Part shown: piece by piece, positions 54,694 through 62,914 of the stretch | Layout: each line of letters begins with the position of its first letter | Numbering within the stretch: the stretch's first letter is position 1 | Source of the DNA: Halorussus pelagicus | GTDB lineage: Archaea; Halobacteriota; Halobacteria; Halobacteriales; Haladaptataceae | Assembly: GCF_004087835.1 (NCBI RefSeq) | Contig: NZ_CP035120.1 | Span: 124,001-188,000, forward strand | Length of the DNA stretch: 64,000 nucleotides | Direction: 5' to 3' | Notes under the pieces: generated by a model | What the model saw: the letters and a program-made list of their open reading frames with translations, nothing else | Told to the model about the DNA's origin: nothing | The model's database searches: none | Translations under genes and position numbers: made by a program

Positions 54694-55720
54694 TCACCTG
54701 AATCCGCGAACGTCCCCGATAGCGAGAGGACTCGGCGGCAGATTCTCGGGTGCTTCGGAGTCGTTGTACGCGGTCGGAGCCACGTCGTTTGGCCAGTCAG
54801 GGTAGAACAGCGACGCGAGCAAATGGAGGTGGCGACGCCCCGCGTCGAGTTCGAACTGGCCGCCGCCATACATCTGAATCCCGTTCGCTTCGCAGAACTC
54901 GATAGTGTCGAGCAACGACTCGACCGACCCGAACCGCGAGGGCTTGATGTTCAGCCAATCGGGGTCGATGGGCAGGTCGCGGACGCTCCCGACGCCAGTT
55001 ATCGGGTAGTCCCACGAGACGGGATTGCGGGCGTCGGCGAGGGCTTCGGCCGTCTCGTCGGTCCACGCGGGGTCCTCCAGAATCGCGTCGGGGAACGCCT
55101 CGGCGACTCGCCGATAGAGGTCGGCATCCGCGCTCCCCCGCGACCTCGCTATCCTCGTAGTAGGCCTTGAAGTCCACCACGCGGACGCCCTCGCCCGAGA
55201 GGTCTGCGAGCAGGTCGTCGGTCCACCCCTCGTCGGCGTCGAGTTTGAACTCCAAGTCGGGGTCCCGGTCGTGCCACGCGCGGATTCGGTCGGCGCTCGG
55301 CGGGTCGCCGAGGACGGGACTGACGACGAACCGCACGGGGTCGTACTCGCGGCCGACCAACGCGCCGAGGTCGGTGTCGGCCTGCCGGAGCGCGAGGTCG
55401 AGCGCCGCGCTCTCGACGGCCCACCGCCGGTAGTGCCGGAAGTGGTCGTCAACATCGCGCTCGTCGGGAAAGAGGTCGAGACGCCCGATTTCAGTCGAAA
55501 ACGAGTCGAGAGTGTACTCGCCAGCGAGGTCGAACTCATCGGGGATGGGATGCAGTTCGGCGTCGTAAGTCACGTCCTCGCCCGTCCCGACCTCGCCATC
55601 GCCCGACAGCGAGACGAGTGTGGTCGCGCGGGTGAACTTGGTCGTCTCGCGCTCGCGGCGCTCGTACGCGACGCCCTCGACGGTCAAAGGCAGGTCCGCG
55701 ACCCGCTCGTAGAGGCTCAT
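54694..55720 (-). pseudogene. enolase-superfamily (mandelate racemase/MLE-like) gene with a frame change
   Basis: The N-terminal half (MSLYERVADLPLTVEGVAYE through VVDFKAYYEDSEVAG) and the C-terminal half (ADADLYRRVAEAFPDAILEDP through PLAIGDVRGFR) are in different frames. Removing one G from GGGGG (plus strand CCCCC, 55135-55139) gives a continuous protein of about 341 residues. Superfamily landmarks are FKLDADEGW (Lys), VVDFKAYYED and ILEDPAW (metal acids) and NIKPSRFGS (Lys). If the frame change is an assembly error the enzyme is intact; otherwise it is inactive. Confidence 0.7.
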
Positions 55721-55967
55721 GACCGGCTATTCGGGGGCTGTGGGGAAAGTCGTTGGCCTCCGAGCAAGTGGGGCGTTCGGTGGGTAGCGGTCGATTTTGC
55801 GGACTTCTCGGCGCGTGGGGAGGACGTAGCCGTCGTGGGCGGTGCTGTGCGTTATGAGTTGCTCACGCCTGAAGCTAGCTCCGACGACTCGCCACTTCCG
55901 CTACCGAGTCCACAGACGCGGCTCGGCACGACTATACCCAGAAAGAACACAAAGCCAAACCCCGACT

Positions 55968-56414
55968 CTACTCCGTCACGACCGTCACCGGGCCACCGAA
56001 GTTGAGGATAATCGACTGGGTCAGGTCGCCGAACAGCGCCTTGCCGGTGGGCGAGCGCTTCTCGCCCGCGATAAACAGGTGGTCGCAGTCGCGTTCCTCG
56101 GCGGCGTCGAGGATTTCGCTCTGCTCGTCGCCGAGCGCGCCGACCGCGTCCCACTCGACATCGATGCCCTCCAGCACCTCGCGGCCCACGTCGGCCGCGA
56201 AGTTCTCGGCTCCTTCGCGGGCCTTCTCGGCGGAGTAGCCGGTTGCGTCGGTCGGAATCGACTCCATCGTTTGGCGGGTCTTCTCGTACTCGTCGTTGGT
56301 CGTGACGTGGAGCAATACCAGTTCGGCGTCCACGGCGGCGGCGATTTCCCCCGCCTCGCGGACCAACGCCTTCGTGGACTCCTCGGCATCAACGACGGCG
56401 AGTGCGCGTTCCAT
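55968..56414 (-). CDS. universal stress protein family protein
   Basis: The 148-residue UspA-fold protein reads ALAVVDAEESTKALVREAGE, VLLHVTTNDEYE, then DHLFIAGEKRSPTGKALFGD and the C-terminal strand GGPVTVVTE. The final ATP-binding motif GxxxSPTGKALFG is present. ATG at 56414 chosen; the earlier one (56441) adds an atypical nine residues. It is read toward an empty 247-bp spacer (55721-55967) before the enolase-like gene. Confidence 0.9.
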   Translation of the reverse strand: MERALAVVDAEESTKALVREAGEIAAAVDAELVLLHVTTNDEYEKTRQTMESIPTDATGYSAEKAREGAENFAADVGREVLEGIDVEWDAVGALGDEQSEILDAAEERDCDHLFIAGEKRSPTGKALFGDLTQSIILNFGGPVTVVTE

Positions 56415-56493
56415 ATAAGGGCCATGAGGGGACCAGTACATAAATAATACGGTTAGGTGATAATAATTAACACATCCGGAGCGGAGGGTAGGT

Positions 56494-58326
56494 GTGCTAG
56501 CCCGCAGCTATATGCGCGCCGATAGCGTGGAAACGTGCGTGTCAGAGCGACAGAGGACGCGGCGCGACGTGTTGAAAGCGGCGAGCGCGGCCACGCTCGG
56601 GACCACGCTGTCGGCGCTCGCTGCGGCCGACGCCACGGTCCCGCGACTCGTTCCGGACTCGCTCGACGGAACCGACGGCTTCGAAATCAACCGCGAGCAG
56701 GCGCGGTCGGTCTTTCCCCACTCGGTCGCCAGCGGTGGGCCGACACCAAGCGGCGTCCTGCTCTGGACGCGACTCGACCCCGACGCGTACTCGGAGGAGA
56801 CGAGACTCGGCGTCGAAGTCGCCGAGAGCGAGGCGTTCGAAAACGCCGTCTACCGCGGCGAAGTCCCGGCCGAGCGGGTCGGCCCGGACCGCGATTACAC
56901 CGCGACGGTGGACGTGGACGGCGAGTTGAGCGCGGACAGGCGCTACGCCTACCGATTCGTCTACGACGGCGCGGCCAGCGAAGTCGGGTGGTGTCGGACG
57001 CTCCCGAAACCGGGCGCGAGTCCCGACTCGCTCAGTCTCGCGGTGGCCTCGTGCAACCACTACCTCCACGGCTACTTCGGCGCGTTCGCCCGCATCGCCG
57101 ACGAGGACGTTGACTTTCTGGTCCACCTCGGAGACTTCATTTATGAGGAGGGCGGCGACGGCGTCGGCGACCGGTCGCTCGACCTCCCGACCGGAAACGA
57201 GAAGGCCCACGGACTCGCCGACTTCCGGTATCTCTACCGGCGGTATCGCTCAGACCAACTGCTCCGGCGCGCGCTCCGCAATCACACCCTAATTCACACC
57301 TGGGACGACCACGAAATCGTCGGCGACAGGTGGTGGGACTACGACGCCGACGCGCCAGCGACCGAGAAACACCCGCGCGGCGACGACCCGGAGTTCATGC
57401 GCCAGTTGTACGTCAGCGGGATTCGGGCCTACACCGAGTACGTCCCGGTCCGAGCACGATACGAACCGTCCGGCGAAGAACTCGCTCCCGACGCCATCCG
57501 GGAGAACTTCCGGCTCTATCGGTCGTTCGAGTTCGGCGACCTCGCGGACCTGTTCGTGACCGACGAGCGACTGTACCGCTCGAACCCGCCGGGCGCGGAC
57601 GAGAAGACCGTCGCCGTGCCGGTCGAAACCGCCGTCGAGGACCCCGGCCGGACGATGCTCGGCGAGGACCAGTGGCGGTGGCTCACGGAGGGCGTGACCG
57701 ACTCGAACGCCCGGTGGAAACTCTGGGGCAACGAGGTGCTGGCGACCGCGTTCCGGTTTCTTGAGGACGGGCGCATCACGGTCAACGCCGACGCGTGGGA
57801 CGGCTATCGAACCGAGCGCGAGCGCGTCCTGTCGAGTCTCGCGGACGCCGACGCCGAGAACGTCGTCGCGCTGACCGGCGACATGCACAGCTATCTCGCG
57901 GGCTATCTGCTGACTAGCTACGAGTTGACTGCGGAGGGGAGCGGCAGGGGCGACGGAGAGGGAGACCGCGGCGAGCGCGTCGGCGTCGAGTTCATGGCTC
58001 CCGCAGTCAGTAGCGACAACCTCGTGGCGAGCGGGCAGTTGCCCGACACGGGAACCGACACGCTCGTCAGCGCGCTCCGGGCGGAGAACCCGCACGTCGA
58101 GTGGTTCGACAGCAGTCACTGGGGCTACGCCGTCGTGGACGTGACCCGAGAGGAACTGACGTACTCGGCCTACGCCGTTGACCGAAGCGTGGACGCCGCC
58201 GACGCGTCCAAGCGACTCCTCCGGCGATATCGCGTGCCCGCGGGGTCGGTCGAGATGGAGCGAGTAGATGATGGAGACGGCGAGGATGATCGGGACGGCG
58301 CAGTCGGCGAGAGCGACGACGGGTAA
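56494..58326 (+). CDS. Tat-exported PhoD-like alkaline phosphatase
   Basis: The 610-residue protein has a twin-arginine signal (TRRDVLKAASAATLGTTLSA) and the PhoD fold: FPHSVASGGPTPSGVLLWTRL (N-terminal beta domain), VDFLVHLGDFIYE and TWDDHEIVGDRWW (metal Asp/His), VVALTGDMHSYLAG and VEFMAPAVSS. It hydrolyses phosphomono- or diesters outside the cell, for phosphate scavenging. An acidic Asp/Gly-rich tail (about 590-610) ends the protein. Start could be Met1 or Met7 (56512). Confidence 0.92.
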   Translation: MLARSYMRADSVETCVSERQRTRRDVLKAASAATLGTTLSALAAADATVPRLVPDSLDGTDGFEINREQARSVFPHSVASGGPTPSGVLLWTRLDPDAYSEETRLGVEVAESEAFENAVYRGEVPAERVGPDRDYTATVDVDGELSADRRYAYRFVYDGAASEVGWCRTLPKPGASPDSLSLAVASCNHYLHGYFGAFARIADEDVDFLVHLGDFIYEEGGDGVGDRSLDLPTGNEKAHGLADFRYLYRRYRSDQLLRRALRNHTLIHTWDDHEIVGDRWWDYDADAPATEKHPRGDDPEFMRQLYVSGIRAYTEYVPVRARYEPSGEELAPDAIRENFRLYRSFEFGDLADLFVTDERLYRSNPPGADEKTVAVPVETAVEDPGRTMLGEDQWRWLTEGVTDSNARWKLWGNEVLATAFRFLEDGRITVNADAWDGYRTERERVLSSLADADAENVVALTGDMHSYLAGYLLTSYELTAEGSGRGDGEGDRGERVGVEFMAPAVSSDNLVASGQLPDTGTDTLVSALRAENPHVEWFDSSHWGYAVVDVTREELTYSAYAVDRSVDAADASKRLLRRYRVPAGSVEMERVDDGDGEDDRDGAVGESDDG

Positions 58327-58353
58327 GCGAGTTGGGTCGTCCGACGGGTCGTG

Positions 58354-58420
58354 TTAAGATTGGGATGAACTGTGCCTTGCGGAAGGCATCCGAAAACGAA
58401 GGCCTTCGCCGTTTACCGAC
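58354..58420 (-). mobile_element. IS6-family transposase C-terminal scrap
   Basis: On the minus strand VKRR...SFSDAFRKA is followed by CACAGTTCATCCCAATCT and TAA, matching the IS6 ending HNSCQT-stop at 11.12 kb after a deletion of about 25 codons. It sits directly after the PhoD gene, at the left edge of the lower-GC restriction region. Confidence 0.7.
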
Positions 58421-58451
58421 CCCGGTGGCGACGTAATTATCGTTGACATTC

Positions 58452-59140
58452 TTAGCCGCCCGAATCGTCTGCAGGGTCTTCGTCTGGAGCAACAATCGTG
58501 TGTTCTATTCCGTTGCTATCCCAGCCTTCTCCAGCCATCTCAATTTTATTTTTGATCGTGAACGTGATCTCCTCGCCGGGTTGCATTCGCGTTATGCTGA
58601 AGTTCAAGAAGGAGGAGTACATGGGTGTTCCCGAAAAATTGTTACTGGGATTCTTGTCTCTTCCGCTCGCACTCCTCGCAGGCGTACGGTGGGACCACAC
58701 TTCCATAGGCTGCTCGGCATAGGTAATCGCGCCACAGTTGTCATGGGTGCACTGGAAGGCCGCAACCTCGGCGAACGGCAACACGGGGTCGGTGCCGACA
58801 ACCTTCCCTCGGACGGCGAGTAGTTGGTCGAGGTGTTGCTGGCGGTTCTTCCCGGACAGTACACCCGCGGGAGGTTCCACCCGCCATGCCCAGCGGTCCG
58901 ATACGCGTAGACCGTGACGCAATGACCGTTGTACGAGTCTCGGCCGAACCAACAACACGTCCCCCTCGCTCCGGCAGGCCCGTGAGAACCTGCTCGACGT
59001 ACACGGTCTCGGCGTCGGAGTCGTAGTAGCGGACCTCGATGTCGTCCTTGCTGACCGCGGTGGAGTGGACCGGGCCCTCGGGCGTGGTCGTCGAGACATC
59101 GAGCGACGGGGTACAGCCAGCCGCCCTCTATCAATCTATT
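58452..59140 (-). pseudogene. degenerate gene region with a cysteine-rich, MCM-zinc-finger-like segment
   Basis: On the minus strand there are three readable pieces: AGCTPSLDVSTTTPEGPVHS then KDDIEVRYYDSDAETVYVEQ (no start codon, stop just upstream); QLLAVRGKVVGTDPVLPFAE then FQCTHDNCGAITYAEQ, resembling the OB-fold/zinc knuckle of archaeal MCM; and a lower-GC tail QPGEEITFTIKNKIEMAGEG ending HTIVAPDEDPADDSGG. A frame change lies at CCCCC (58961-58965). Also EEC near PYACEECERK in another frame. Family unresolved; decayed or chimeric. Confidence 0.4.
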
Positions 59141-59283
59141 TCATAGCTGTATCGATGGAAACCTTTTCTAGCCTTGAAAACATACGGTGTCTCTAGAATA
59201 TGGAGTTTGCTCAGCACACTCAGCACACAAACGATGGACAAGATACATTGTGGGCCTCAGTCGAACTAGTCCCCAACGGACCA

Positions 59284-59424
59284 ATGCCGGACTACAAAAA
59301 CATCAAAATATACGAAGAAACCCACGAGCGCCTCAAATCTCACGGGAATATGGACGAGTCTTTCGATGACCTCATTAATCGTATTCTCGACGACTGGGAA
59401 GAAGACAAGACGACTGACGAATGA
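59284..59424 (+). CDS. small VapB-like antitoxin/regulator family protein
   Basis: The 46-residue protein MPDYKNIKIYEETHERLKSH ends DESFDDLINRILDDWEEDKT. It has a ribbon-helix-helix-like pattern of haloarchaeal VapB-type antitoxins (KNIKIYEETHERLK..DESFDDLINRIL). No VapC toxin follows; instead the stop overlaps the start of the methyltransferase (ATGA). It may act as controller of the restriction-modification pair (inference). Start 59284 preferred to 59200 by homologue length. Confidence 0.65.
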   Translation: MPDYKNIKIYEETHERLKSHGNMDESFDDLINRILDDWEEDKTTDE

Positions 59425-61574
59425 GTACCCCCGTCACCCTCGAAACGACTATCGAGGCTGCTGCCAAGAAGATCTACCAGCAACTCGATGAAGGGGTCCC
59501 TCCGGAAATCCACAGCGAGGTAGATGAGTGGTGCGAGCTACAAGGGCTTGACCGTCTTGACGAGCCGCTAGTGGTCGTCGCTCGTCAAGCAGCGTTCAAC
59601 GTGCTGCTGAAGGCTACTATATACGAACAGTACCACCAGTGTGATCGCCTCCCCGAATTAGATTCGAACCTCAGAGAGGCGTTCCAAACTGCGGAAGAAA
59701 CGACGGATGACCCGGCGTTCGGCGAGTACGTTCTAGACGAAGTCGCTTGGACTGTAGAGCGCACTGAACTTGCCGACTTGGTCGAGGCTCGATACCGGCT
59801 AATAGCCGTCGATGAACCTGCAGAGGAAATTGGCGGCCTCTTCGAATCGCTAACTCCGCAGGAGTCCCGAAGGAAGTTAGGCCAATTTCGGACGCCGACG
59901 GCGATTGCGGACCTGATGGCAGCGTGGATTACACCGACAGGTGATGAACAGGTACTTGATCCAGGGATGGGTGCCGGAGCACTATCTACAGCGACCTACC
60001 GACAAAAGCGAAGCAAATCCGATTCGGTGACGCTTGACGAAATTCATGGCGCGGACCTGAACGAACTGGCGCTCGTAATGGGTGCCACCTCGCTACACCT
60101 ACTTGATCCAGGTGGCCCTCATAATCTCCGTGCTGGCGACTTTCTGAATCTTACACCGGACGATTTGGACCGAGAAGTCGACGGCGTCATTTCAAATCCA
60201 CCGTACACGCGTCATCACGAACTATCTGGCGAGTACAAGACCCAAATCAACTCACAGGTCGAAGCGGAACTCGGGCGAGATGTGAGTGCGTTGTCGACGA
60301 TGTACGCGTACTTCTACTACCACGCAGCCAAGTTCCTGAAACCGGATGGTCGTGCCTCGTTTATCACTCCGAGCGAATTTCTGGAAACGGGGTACGGAGA
60401 GTCGCTGAAACAGTATTTAATAGACGAGTACGACATCAAAGCACTCGTTCTGTTCGACCGAGACGAGAGTTCGGTATTCGATGAAGCGATGACGACGAGT
60501 CTCGTGAGTTTCCTCGAACGGGAGAGCGATGGAGGGTCCGACGAATTGACGCGGTTCATCCGCGTCGATGACTACCCCGGAAAAGAGGTATTGTCGAACG
60601 CGATTACAGATAGCATTGAAGGCAAAACTGAGTGGGGGTTCGTGAATGTCGTACAGCAAGACCAATTGGAGGCTGAGGACAAGTGGACTGAGTTATTTGA
60701 TCCGCTAGATATCGAAACGGGCCAGTTGACACCGTTGACGGAACTCGCAACGGTGAATCGTGGGATTGCCACGGGAGCGAACTCCTACTTCTGCTTGACT
60801 CAGGAAGATGTTGAGGAATGGGAACTCGAAGAAGAGTATCTGTCACCACTAATCCGGAACTCCCGGAGCGTTCCGTATTTAGACTACCAGGAAGAAGACT
60901 GGAACCGCCAACGCAAGGAGGGTGATGAAGTCTGGTTGTTGTACCATCTCGAAGATCTCGATTGGGATTGGACAGAGTATCAGAAACAGCGAGAGACAGA
61001 GGGAAACGCTCGTCTAAGCGAATACACGGGCGATACCTCGGTAGAAGAGAATCCGAACCCGCACTCGAACCCGAACGTCGTCGAGTATCTAAAGTACGGG
61101 GTAAGCGACGACGTGCAGGCTGACGACAGCTACTTAGCGCAAAACCGTAATCCGTGGTATGTCGTTGACCGTCGTGATCCAGCACCGATTCTCGTGACGT
61201 ATATGTCTCGTGGCGGATGCCGATTTATCCTGAACGAAACCTGTGCAAGAAGCCTGAATAACTTACATGCAATCTACGAAGATGTGAATCTGGAAGATTC
61301 TGAGTTGAAGGCGTTGTTAGCGTACTTGAATAGTGGATTTGCCGACGAGGTCGTGCGACGGAGCGGTCGAACCTACAGTACGGGGATGGATAAAATCGAA
61401 CCAAATGAACTCGAAACCGTTCCGGTGCTTGACCCTCGTGAACTAGACCCTGAAACAGTTACAGACCTCGCTCAGTTATTTGATCATCTTCGAGAATCTG
61501 CTCGAAGTGGCGAGTCCGACCCCGAATCGGTAGTTGCTGAGATTGACGCCTACTTAGAGCAGATTCTCCGATAG
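59421..61574 (+). CDS. type II-like N6-adenine DNA methyltransferase (Eco57I-type)
   Basis: The 717-residue enzyme has an N-terminal helical region, QFRTPTAIADLMAAWI, SAM-binding motif I VLDPGMGAGAL (DPGMGAG 180-186), catalytic motif IV SNPPYTRHH (259-262), FYYHAAKFLKPDGRASFITPSEFL and a C-terminal target-recognition region (TELATVNRGIATGANSYFCL; NETCARSLNNLHAIYEDVN). The order gives a gamma-class adenine methyltransferase. Codon and base use are AT-richer than the flanks. It faces the restriction enzyme gene tail to tail, 14 bp apart. Confidence 0.92.
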   Translation: MSTPVTLETTIEAAAKKIYQQLDEGVPPEIHSEVDEWCELQGLDRLDEPLVVVARQAAFNVLLKATIYEQYHQCDRLPELDSNLREAFQTAEETTDDPAFGEYVLDEVAWTVERTELADLVEARYRLIAVDEPAEEIGGLFESLTPQESRRKLGQFRTPTAIADLMAAWITPTGDEQVLDPGMGAGALSTATYRQKRSKSDSVTLDEIHGADLNELALVMGATSLHLLDPGGPHNLRAGDFLNLTPDDLDREVDGVISNPPYTRHHELSGEYKTQINSQVEAELGRDVSALSTMYAYFYYHAAKFLKPDGRASFITPSEFLETGYGESLKQYLIDEYDIKALVLFDRDESSVFDEAMTTSLVSFLERESDGGSDELTRFIRVDDYPGKEVLSNAITDSIEGKTEWGFVNVVQQDQLEAEDKWTELFDPLDIETGQLTPLTELATVNRGIATGANSYFCLTQEDVEEWELEEEYLSPLIRNSRSVPYLDYQEEDWNRQRKEGDEVWLLYHLEDLDWDWTEYQKQRETEGNARLSEYTGDTSVEENPNPHSNPNVVEYLKYGVSDDVQADDSYLAQNRNPWYVVDRRDPAPILVTYMSRGGCRFILNETCARSLNNLHAIYEDVNLEDSELKALLAYLNSGFADEVVRRSGRTYSTGMDKIEPNELETVPVLDPRELDPETVTDLAQLFDHLRESARSGESDPESVVAEIDAYLEQILR

Positions 61575-61588
61575 TTCTTCGTTTGATT

Positions 61589-62503
61589 CTATGTGGTCTG
61601 TTCCACGAAATTGACGAGTGAATCTAGATTATGCTCCCAGAAGATGAGGATATCTCGGTCGTTTTGGGCTTCCTTCAGGTGTTTTCGGTCGTAAACACCT
61701 GAAAGTACAGCAGCTGGGACGACATTATCGCCGAATTCTTCTCTCCAATTACTCGCTTTGTCACCAACTTCGTGAATCAATCTCTTGATGCTATTCAGGC
61801 TACTGTTAGACACTTTCCCTTCGATTGCTAGAAGACGTCCGTCCTGTAGCCTCACCGTGATATCTGCCTCTGAACTCCGTACATAGACTTGGTGTGCAAC
61901 ACACCCTGCCGGAAGTTGATCCAGTTCCTCTCGTGACTGAATTCGCGTAATGCTTTTCTCTCGTAGCCCAGCGGATTTCAACGTCTCCAAGATGTGCTCT
62001 TCCTGTTCTTGTGCGGGGTCATTTCTACGATTCGTCTGCGTTCGTTTAACTGCCCAAATGCCAGCAGTTGCTTTGATTGCAATCTCCCGTTCTTCGTCTG
62101 TCGGGGGTCTCTCGTCTTCGATCCAGGGGAACCGTTCAGGGTCAATCAGTTGTTCAATGACCCATACTCCCTCATCAGCCGCGTCGCGTGGGATGGTCTT
62201 TCGCTTTGAAATATTTTCACCAACGATAGTATCAAGGTCGTCTTGACTAATCGGTGGTGCAGTAACGTGACGAGCAGGCGTAGTGAAGTCCGGGTTCCGA
62301 ACGAAGAGGTCACCGGATAAGTTCCGTAGATCGTCCGTTCGCTCGAAGAACTTACGCACAGCAGATTCTTTTTGATGATAGACCTCAAGATAGTCTTCTA
62401 CACCCTGTTCCATTCGCTGTTCGATGAAATTATTTTCAGCAATCTGACGATGCTTATCTAGTTCAGCGTCTGTCCATCGTACTTCTTCAACAGGATCCGT
62501 CAT
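61589..62503 (-). CDS. XamI-like type II restriction endonuclease
   Basis: The 304-residue protein resembles the XamI restriction family that usually accompanies Eco57I-like methyltransferases in haloarchaea. A PD-(D/E)xK core is visible: DITVRLQDGRLLAIEGKVSN with Asp214, Glu228 and Lys230, after TRIQSREELDQLPAGCVAHQ. If it keeps XamI specificity it would cut GTCGAC (isoschizomer of SalI), protected by the methyltransferase; specificity is inferred from the family name. Clear lower GC than surrounding core genes suggests horizontal transfer. Confidence 0.8.
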   Translation of the reverse strand: MTDPVEEVRWTDAELDKHRQIAENNFIEQRMEQGVEDYLEVYHQKESAVRKFFERTDDLRNLSGDLFVRNPDFTTPARHVTAPPISQDDLDTIVGENISKRKTIPRDAADEGVWVIEQLIDPERFPWIEDERPPTDEEREIAIKATAGIWAVKRTQTNRRNDPAQEQEEHILETLKSAGLREKSITRIQSREELDQLPAGCVAHQVYVRSSEADITVRLQDGRLLAIEGKVSNSSLNSIKRLIHEVGDKASNWREEFGDNVVPAAVLSGVYDRKHLKEAQNDRDILIFWEHNLDSLVNFVEQTT

Positions 62504-62595
62504 GGAAGGAGAAGATAGACGGCAGGCATATATGTTAATTGAATAATATTAGTGCAGAGCACACTTTGGATAAAATGCAAATGAAATACCGTATT

Positions 62596-62846
62596 GGAAC
62601 TGTTCAGATATGGATTGAAGGATGAGGCGGTTGGAATTCTTGGCTCCTATGCCAGAATTCAGCCGCCTCAACGAGTGTAGCGACTGGATCGAGTTCGATT
62701 TTGTGGAGCGAGAGGCGACACCGGAACCGCTGATGAAGCTCAGTATCCACCTGCATGCGGCTGAATTATCACTCTCATATACTGTTTCCATCTTGGAGAA
62801 ATTCGGTGTCGAACGGTGTCGCTCAACTATCAATCTGAACAATGCC
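62596..62846 (+). mobile_element. MITE-like internal-deletion derivative of an IS6 element
   Basis: The element begins GGAACTGTTCAGAT and ends ATCTGAACAATGCC, near-inverted ends matching the remnant at 4.1-4.5 kb. Between them only the transposase start survives: MPEFSRLNECSDWIEFDFVE then ATPEPLMKLSIHLHAAELSL and ILEKFGVERCRSTI (ATG 62649). About 251 bp long with both ends kept, so it could have been mobilised in trans. It borders the right side of the restriction region. Confidence 0.75.
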
Positions 62847-62914
62847 CCTCGACGCGACCGAGGGTTTTTACCGGGTCACCGATATGAAACGGACAGTTCA
62901 GGAGGCCGCACCTA

